A DNA stretch of 26,219 nucleotides from positions 253,784 to 280,002 of the forward strand of contig NW_008246129.1 of assembly GCF_000281045.1 (NCBI RefSeq), read 5' to 3'. Position 1 is the stretch's first letter. Each line of letters opens with the position of its first letter. The notes under the pieces were generated by a model. It saw nothing but the letters and a program-made list of their open reading frames with translations. It searched no databases and was not told where the DNA came from. The stretch is from Saprolegnia diclina VS20 (Eukaryota; Oomycota; Saprolegniomycetes; Saprolegniales; Saprolegniaceae). Of this stretch, positions 19,802 through 26,219 are shown piece by piece. Made by a program: the position numbers and the translations under genes.

Positions 19802-22800
19802 CTATTGGCATTTTTTGCTCGAGCGTTTCTCACCGGCACTACCTTTCGCAAAGAGCTCCATGCGCTGCTTTTGCGCGTGCCGGACGGACGACGCCGAGAA
19901 GGGTACCACAATGTCCCGAGATGGCCTTTGCAGCGCCTCATCTGTGACGTGCACAGTGTTTTGGCACGAGAGGCAGCGCACGGGCATCGAACTGAGCAGC
20001 GGCGCATCATGGTTCTCGCTCGATCGCGTCTGGAGCGTAGCAAGGCGCTTGTTGACAAATCTAGAGAGCGCCGTTTGAAAACAGCACAAGCGGATCCGCG
20101 CACCGCTGAATCTGGGCAACGTCGGGCTTGAGACGCACGCACGACGCGAGTTCGTTGACGTCGTCGACCGAGGCGGTCGACTGTGCGAGGCGACTAATCT
20201 CTACACGTGCGTGCGTGTGAGCAATGACGACGCAATGTGCTCAAACCGTCTTGCAGAGCTTGATTCGCGCGTGAGAGCTCTTGGCGGTCGGGTTTGGACC
20301 CAAGCCGAGTTACAAGCGACGACATCTATCGGGTAGCGTTGCAGCGTGTCGAAGCATGCTCCATCCAACCTCGTGCTCGATAGATTCTTCGCGCTCGGCT
20401 GCTAGGTCACCGACTTCGCGAATCGCTAGCTCTAGCTGCTCGCGCACTTGCGTCCGCTCGGCGTTAAGCTGATTCACGACGCTCTTGAGATCGTCTTCGA
20501 TGATCATCGTCTACGGGGATGTGTGTGGAGTGGCACTAAGCCTGGTGTTGGTGTACCTGAGTGTTGTTGACGACGTAGTCGAGCTTGATGCCGATAGCCT
20601 TGATCACTGTTTGGAGTTGTTCCAAAGCGGTGAGCGCCGTCGCGTGCTCGGATGCGGTTGCACGCAGCTCTAGGCTCAAGGGTTTAGGTCGTTTGCATCC
20701 GCAGCAGACACACCTTTGTCTACTTTGTCGTGAGTCGCAAACGTGACTTGAATGCCTTGCATCCGCACATGCACAGGAGCGATGGAGACGTAGGCTTGGG
20801 CTTGCAGAAGCAACTCTTGGGCAACGCGAGTCAACGCGGGCTCTTTGCCGGACTCGTTGAGGCCGTGAAAGATCGCGTGCAGCGCTGGTAGTATTCCATG
20901 CACATGTCGCTCCATGTCCTTGTCCTTGGCATCGTCAATACCTACGGTCTCTCACTACAACACATCGGAAACAACTGCGCTATACCTCGCATGCCACCGT
21001 CAAGTTTGACTATGGCTTCGTCGATAGGTGACCCAGGATGCACTTGGCTCCAAGCACTCAACTTGTGGTGAAGCCCTGAAATATCGTGGCGCAATTTAGC
21101 CGCTAGCACTGTTCCTTTGTTGGTATTGCGCGTGATATCACGCAATGTACCGTGGACACCCGAGAGCAAGTTGGTGTTGGCATCCAAGTCACTCCCCAAC
21201 GTGAGGTGCAGTGCGTCACCGAGAAAATGAACGAGCCGATAGAGTCGTTGCGCCGTACTTTGCGACGACTCGGCGACCGCGTCGACACCGCCCTTAAGCT
21301 CCACAGCCTTTTTTCGGAGCTCTTCTGTTGCGCGCTCGACCTCGCGCTCCAAGGCATGTAAAAGCCGATCCTGGGCGGCTGTCAGTGATTGGAAGCTCTT
21401 GTCACTAGATTTGCAGTGCTCTTCAACGGTTCTTGTGAGCGGGTCGAGCTTGGCAATTGCGAGCTCTAAATACACAGCACATTGACTCCCAGGGTTACTG
21501 CATTGAACGAACCGAGACGGATAACAGCTTCCTGTACAGGAACGAATGTCTCCATCGACACCATCGGCACTTCAGGCTCGTCATCGTCGACTGTCGGCAG
21601 CTCCAACGTAGCACCGGTACCCAAAGCACTATCAATGATATTCTGTAGTAAGAACAGCAAGATCATGTAGGCAACGCACGCGAGTTTGGCGTCGACGTCG
21701 CTCATTTGATCGAGTTGCGTTTTTTGGAGCTGAAGCTGGGCCTGCTGGAGCATCCCGAGCGCTGCCTGCTGACTCTTGACCGTCGTTTGCAGCGTCTCGA
21801 CGAGTCGATGGAGGTCCTGCACGACAATCGTGTTGGCCTCGACCTTGCTGACCTCGGTCTGCATCGTCTCGAGCGCCGCCTCCACGTTTCGGACCCGACA
21901 TGCCACCGTGGGCTGCGCGGTCGATGTCAGGAGCTTGTTGGCGCCCGCCAAACCCTAGACACACATTTTTATATAGGCTTCTCTACTCAAAGCAATAGTA
22001 CGTGAATACGCATCATGGCGACGACATGGCAGATGGCCCAGCGCCAAAGCACTCGGTAATACGCTGGGTTTTTGGGGTCTTCTGAGATGCTATCCGAATA
22101 TGGCTTCTCTGATGCGGTCTCGTAGCCGCTGCTTGGCGGCGCAGCACCAATCGCTTCAAGGTCCCTTGACACAGAGTCCTCGCGGATCATGCTCTGGATG
22201 AGGTTGCCATGGGAAAGACGCTCACTCATACTCAGCCGTCGTCCTAACGGAGGGCGGACAAAACCTTGCGGCGTTGCTTCAATAGCGTTGGGCTCGAGAG
22301 AAGGCACCGTCTCGATCGACCCAGAGCTCTCTTTCAAAGCCTCAGTCGAAGGCTCGCCACCCCCCTGGGCGATTGAATCTGGACCGGTTGTCCGACTGGA
22401 CTCGGAAGTAGACGCTGGTTTGTCGACGAGTGTTCTGGGACTCTCAGCTTCGCTTTGGGTGGCGACTGTATCGGCAATCGCTGCTGGGACCGGTGGGGGT
22501 GGGGCCTCGCTCTCAATATCTGTTTCTTGATATTCCGGATTTTCTTCGGTCGATAATGCCACTGACGGTGCCTCCGCATTCGCGACCGGCTTTGTGTTTG
22601 GAACAAGGACCGCTGTCGCACCCGTGGAAGGCTCAGTCGGCGGCACACTGTCTTTGCCGACCGATACGACATTATGGACAAGTGCTTCATACCCTGAGAC
22701 GGTCGCTGCGCGGAGCTTTGATGCGCCGGAGCGGTTGGATCCTGGCGTCGATGCCCTCGTCGAGATATCACCGCCGAGGGGTCGCAGCACGTTCTCGGCG

Positions 22801-23557
22801 GCACTGGATGGTCGCGAGGCGTCGTTGTTGCTGCGAATGCTACTACGGTCCGTCCGTAAAATGGTATCCACGTGGGTTGGCAGCGCAATGCGCGGTAGCG
22901 GGTCACTCGAGAGGGTCCCGCGCTGCGGCTTGCTGAGCACGGACGCGATGACATCGAGCTTGGAGTCGAGCGAAACAGGAGCGATGCCGCCGTCTACAGA
23001 CCCAGAGCGTGATTCAAGCGAGGTCAACGCAAACGTTTTTGATTACTCTCGTCGTGGCCTTCGTCATTGATGGATTTGGAGAGCATTGTGATACCGTAGC
23101 GCATGTCGACAGACGCCTTCTCCTGCTTCTCGAGGCGTTTGATGACGTCCTTCTGCTCCATCTTGACCTTGGAAATGAACTCAAACTTTTTGTCAAGCTC
23201 GACAAGTTGGTCTTCGTGCGAGTTCCGCGCGTCCTCAAGGTCGTCTTGGAGGGCTTCAATCGCCCGATCCTTCTCGACGTTCTCGCGCTTGAGGCTCTCG
23301 ATCTCAGCCGAGAGAGCCTCCATGGAGCGCTCGAGGCTCTGCATCGTTTTCTTGGCCTCGTTGACGTAGTCCATCGTGTCGCGGACTTTAAGGCGCAGTG
23401 CTTGGATCTCATTCGCGCTCACCTTTTGGCGCGCCTCGTCCTCGGCGCGAACGATCGAGCTCGACATGGCCGAGACGCAGCGGTAGAGCGATGCCTCCTG
23501 CACCGCGAACGCAGTCCCGAGCTCGGGCATGAGCTCCTCGAGCGTTCGTGTTCCCAT
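19802..23557 (-). CDS. QRICH2-like (DUF4795) flagellar coiled-coil protein
   Basis: Ten exons: 23557-23047, 22993-22002, 21954-21519, 21465-20986, 20941-20714, 20669-20557, 20510-20370, 20325-20247, 20200-20104, 20060-19802; 1111 residues. Introns are 43-53 nt. Residues 1-170 form a strong coiled coil. About 171-500 is Ser/Pro/Glu-rich and probably disordered. Further coiled coil follows. The C-terminus shows the DUF4795 pattern of QRICH2, a sperm-flagellum protein: LGSKPDRQELSRANQALQD (compare KxDRxEL repeats), then MPVRCLSCQNTVHV (compare the family CLSCDRP motif). A 54-nt in-frame, stop-free segment (21643-21696) with a pyrimidine-rich TACAG end may be an eleventh intron; if not, it encodes a hydrophobic run, CVAYMILLFLLQ. 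The alternative start at 23611 adds 18 residues. A last-exon intron (19806-19846 region) could move the stop by a few codons. The exact orthology is inferred. Confidence 0.75.
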
Positions 23558-23659
23558 CGCAAAGTCAACTGATTGAAACCGACACGGAACCCCCGCCCAG
23601 ACAAATCCCATGCGCTTCAATCGCAAGAAATTAATATTCTAGTAAACGCTGTTGTATGC

Positions 23660-26219
23660 TCAGAGCTTGGCGAGGCCCGGGATCTCGGCGAGGAGGTCTG
23701 CAATGTCCATCGACTTGGGACCGCCCAGCGGCACCTTGCGGAAGGTCGCGAGGCGCCGCGCCAGCACGTCGAGTTCCTTGCCCTAGTCGCGATCAGTACC
23801 ACGCATCGTGTCATATGAATGTACGTCGTGGTAGCGCGCCGTGAGGAGAACGAGGGTCCGCGGCGTGGCCCCGCGAGTCTTGGCGGGCTCTTGGACCATG
23901 TGCACGACGCTCCAGCGCTCGAGGATCGCGAGTGCGTTCTGGAGCGTCTCGAGCGAGCACGCCTCATAGTGCGCAATGATGCGTTCGTGGTACATCTAAT
24001 GTACGTCACCCTCGGAAAACGACGCATCACGCGATACCGTCTCGGCGAGCCACTGCATGCGGCGTACGAGGTCGCTCGGCGACATACCGTCGCCCGACTT
24101 GAGCACGAGCAAACTCGCGACCGCGACCCAGTAGCTAGTATGTGCGGATGACGACTCGTTATCAATCGACGGCGCACCTGTCGATGAAGGGCCAAATCGC
24201 CGCACACAAGAGCGTTTGAATCGACTGGCTCGTCGGCGTCGGCGTCATCGTGTGGACCCTACAGCGCGATTGAGCCGAAAACAACATTATATGTCTAACG
24301 TACGTCGACGCAAAGATACCGCGCTCTTCCATGCCAGCGAGTGTCTTTTCGAGGGTAGCTCGGCCGTCCGCGTAGTACTTGGAGACAAACTCGATCGAGA
24401 GCATTTCATGCAAGAAGACGGCGCTGTCGAGCAGTTCTTTGGTGGGCACGCCCTGCGCATTGTGCAGCGGTTGTGTTGGGCGCGCAGGTAAACATACCTC
24501 GCTGCTGCCGTTGGCGGCGAGCGCTTGGTAGGCGCAGGCCAAAACGCCTTCTTCGTTGAACCAGTGAAGTACCTTGTTGCGGTAGTAGCCGAGCCCAATC
24601 ATGTTTTGGTACTGGTCGCGCTACACAGAGACATCAAGAACGCGTCGATCGTCCATCGACCGTACGTTGGTGATGGCAGGCTCGACGAGGTCCTTCCGGC
24701 GCCAAACGACAAACTCTTCCAGCAGCGCCAGCGCCCTACGCCCAATAGAATTAGAGTCGTCACCAAAGCAAAACGACGCACCGCTCGACAATGGCGACGC
24801 GGCTGCGACCTTGGCAGCTCAGCACTCTGCCGCCACGCTGCACGACCTGCGACCGGAGCCAATCGGTTTGGGCCACGAGCTGCTCCCTACGCATCCCATG
24901 TTTTAGAGTCGAGTGCGAACGACCTGTGCACTGACTTGGAGATGCCGTTGCGGAAGAGGAGGAGGATCGTTGCGACGAGGTGCGTCGGCGTGCACGTGGC
25001 TTTTTGCACGAGCGACTCGGTCACTGCGTACGCGAGGTCCGTCACGAGCGAGATCGGTTCGTTCGTCACCGAGTCACGGACGTCGGCTTTGGCGTGGGCG
25101 GCCACAAACTCCTTGACGTGGATCGCGGGCGCAAACTGCACCGAGATCGACCCAAAGTCCTTGCGCAAGACATGCGCCGACTTGAGGAGCGCGCCGAGCG
25201 ACTACGACATCGGATTGCAAAATGAGGGCGTACGAGCAAAAAGTACCTCCTTGATCTTGCCTTCACCGAGCATCTCCTTCTGGTGCACGCCAAGCTCCAC
25301 GGGCTTGTCATAGTCGATGGTGACAGGCACGATATGAATCTACAGCAACAGACCTCAGCCCATGGACTCAGATGAGGAACGAGCGACGAACGTTCTTGAC
25401 GCGGCCCGATTCAAAGCTCTTGACGATCGTCGAGAGCATGCCAAACTGAGGGCGCAGTTGCTTGCCGCTGCGGCTGCGCGTGCCCTCGAGGAAGAACTCG
25501 ACCGTGTGGCCCTTCCCGAGCAAGTACTAGACAAGCATAAGTGTCGATATTTCTTGTCGAGAGCTACCTGCGTGTACTCGGTAAAGATGGCCGAGTACAA
25601 TGGGTCGTTCTTGAAGGACCGGCGGATAAAGAACGCGCCACCCTTGCGCAGCAGGTCCGAGATCGCACTACGCACAGCGCGTCAAGGACGGCGAGACACG
25701 CGTACGTGCATACCCCATATTGAGAAAGTCTTCGCCCGCGAGCACAAACGGGATCGGGATGTTGTACGCAAAGAAGAGGTACGTCATCATGAGAAAGTCC
25801 ATGTACGAGCGGTGCGTCGGGATGAGTACGAGCGGACCTTCGCGGACCTTGACGAGGTTGCGGATCGCCTCAAGGCCGGCTTCGTCTACCACGATCTTGT
25901 CGTACATGTGACGCCACACCTGCGACGCCATCATTGGGCGATCTGTCTATATGGAAATGGAGAGAGAAACCTTGCGGAGGAGCCAGCCCGCCTTGCGCGC
26001 GGCCGAGTAGTCAATGTTGGACGCCATGCGGTTCAGAATCGAGAGCGCCTCGGCCTCGATCTCGTGCCGAGAAAGCTTCGGGTTGGCTGCCGCCTTGGCC
26101 GCGACGGCCTCGCGCACCGAAGACGACTCGAGGATCACATTGCGGATGGACGCGATCGAGTCGGCGGGTACGCGCGGTACGTGGCTCGCCTCGTGATGCA
26201 TGCCCTCGCGCCAGCCTGC
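23660..26219 (-). CDS. Peroxisomal dihydroxyacetone-phosphate acyltransferase (GNPAT-like), 5' end outside the window
   Basis: Fourteen visible exons: 26219(open)-25971, 25919-25714, 25667-25568, 25526-25392, 25339-25247, 25201-24924, 24886-24782, 24735-24666, 24620-24498, 24452-24304, 24258-24178, 24134-24038, 23995-23825, 23782-23660; 659 residues seen, introns 37-52 nt. The enzyme acylates DHAP in the first step of ether-lipid synthesis. The acyltransferase blocks are present: HX4D in IPTHRSYMDFL, GGAFFIRRSF, FFLEGTRSRSGK and IVPVTIDYDK. Near the C-terminus is CAAIWPFIDSYW. The protein ends GLAKL, a PTS1-type tripeptide as in animal GNPAT, which supports peroxisomal GNPAT over mitochondrial GPAT. 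An in-frame TAG near 23998 lies in a 42-nt intron (23996-24037). The frame stays open upstream of Met at 26201 to the right edge, so the true start probably lies beyond it. Confidence 0.93.

Noticed and set aside
23996-24037. In-frame TAG that would truncate the acyltransferase
   Set aside because: A 42-nt GTATCG..TTAG intron removes it and joins two good exons in phase.
1-26219. Mobile elements, tRNA or rRNA genes, CRISPR arrays, long repeats
   Set aside because: Reading both strands I saw no transposase, reverse transcriptase, terminal repeats, tRNA cloverleaf boxes or regularly spaced repeats. Absence was judged by eye only.

Overview
The window looks like compact nuclear DNA from an oomycete, probably a member of the Saprolegniales. 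That placement is inferred from four things. Genes are interrupted by about 75 tiny introns (37-63 nt), nearly all ending in TAG. Intergenic gaps are mostly 50-180 bp. Several products belong to motile, flagellated cells. Protein types include a plant-like FKBP12 and a MAP3K-epsilon kinase. I see no transposon, tRNA, rRNA or CRISPR array. All intron/exon models were built by eye from GT..AG choices that keep the frame and match remembered family features, so single junctions may be wrong even where the gene call is firm.

Layout, left to right. A coiled-coil protein lies on the minus strand (72-1745). A poorly resolved stretch follows (1746-2960). A CEP164-like WW protein (2961-4254, +) converges on a membrane-anchored plant-type FKBP12 (4334-4768, -). 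FKBP12 shares a 109-bp divergent promoter with a class I alpha-mannosidase (4878-6927, +). The mannosidase stop codon physically overlaps the stop codon of a 17-exon MAP3K-epsilon/Cdc7-type kinase (6924-10737, -). Next are an amphiphysin-type BAR protein (10911-12181, -), a membrane-anchored cathepsin Z-like protease (12297-13582, +) and bleomycin hydrolase (13637-15090, -).

The right half is a minus-strand tandem: a KATNIP-like (katanin-interacting protein) gene (15553-18938), a small katanin-p60-type MIT-domain protein without an AAA domain (19110-19625), a QRICH2/DUF4795-like flagellar coiled-coil protein (19802-23557), and a peroxisomal dihydroxyacetone-phosphate acyltransferase ending in AKL (23660 to beyond the right edge).

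How they may work together: at least four products (CEP164-like, KATNIP-like, MIT protein, QRICH2-like) point to basal body, microtubule severing or axoneme, fitting a flagellated zoospore. The mannosidase acts in N-glycan trimming. The two papain-fold proteases, the BAR protein and the acyltransferase are housekeeping membrane, proteolysis or lipid genes. The most interesting features are the KATNIP gene beside a katanin-type MIT protein, three consecutive micro-exons in KATNIP, overlapping stop codons of two convergent genes, and an intron donor consensus with C at +4.
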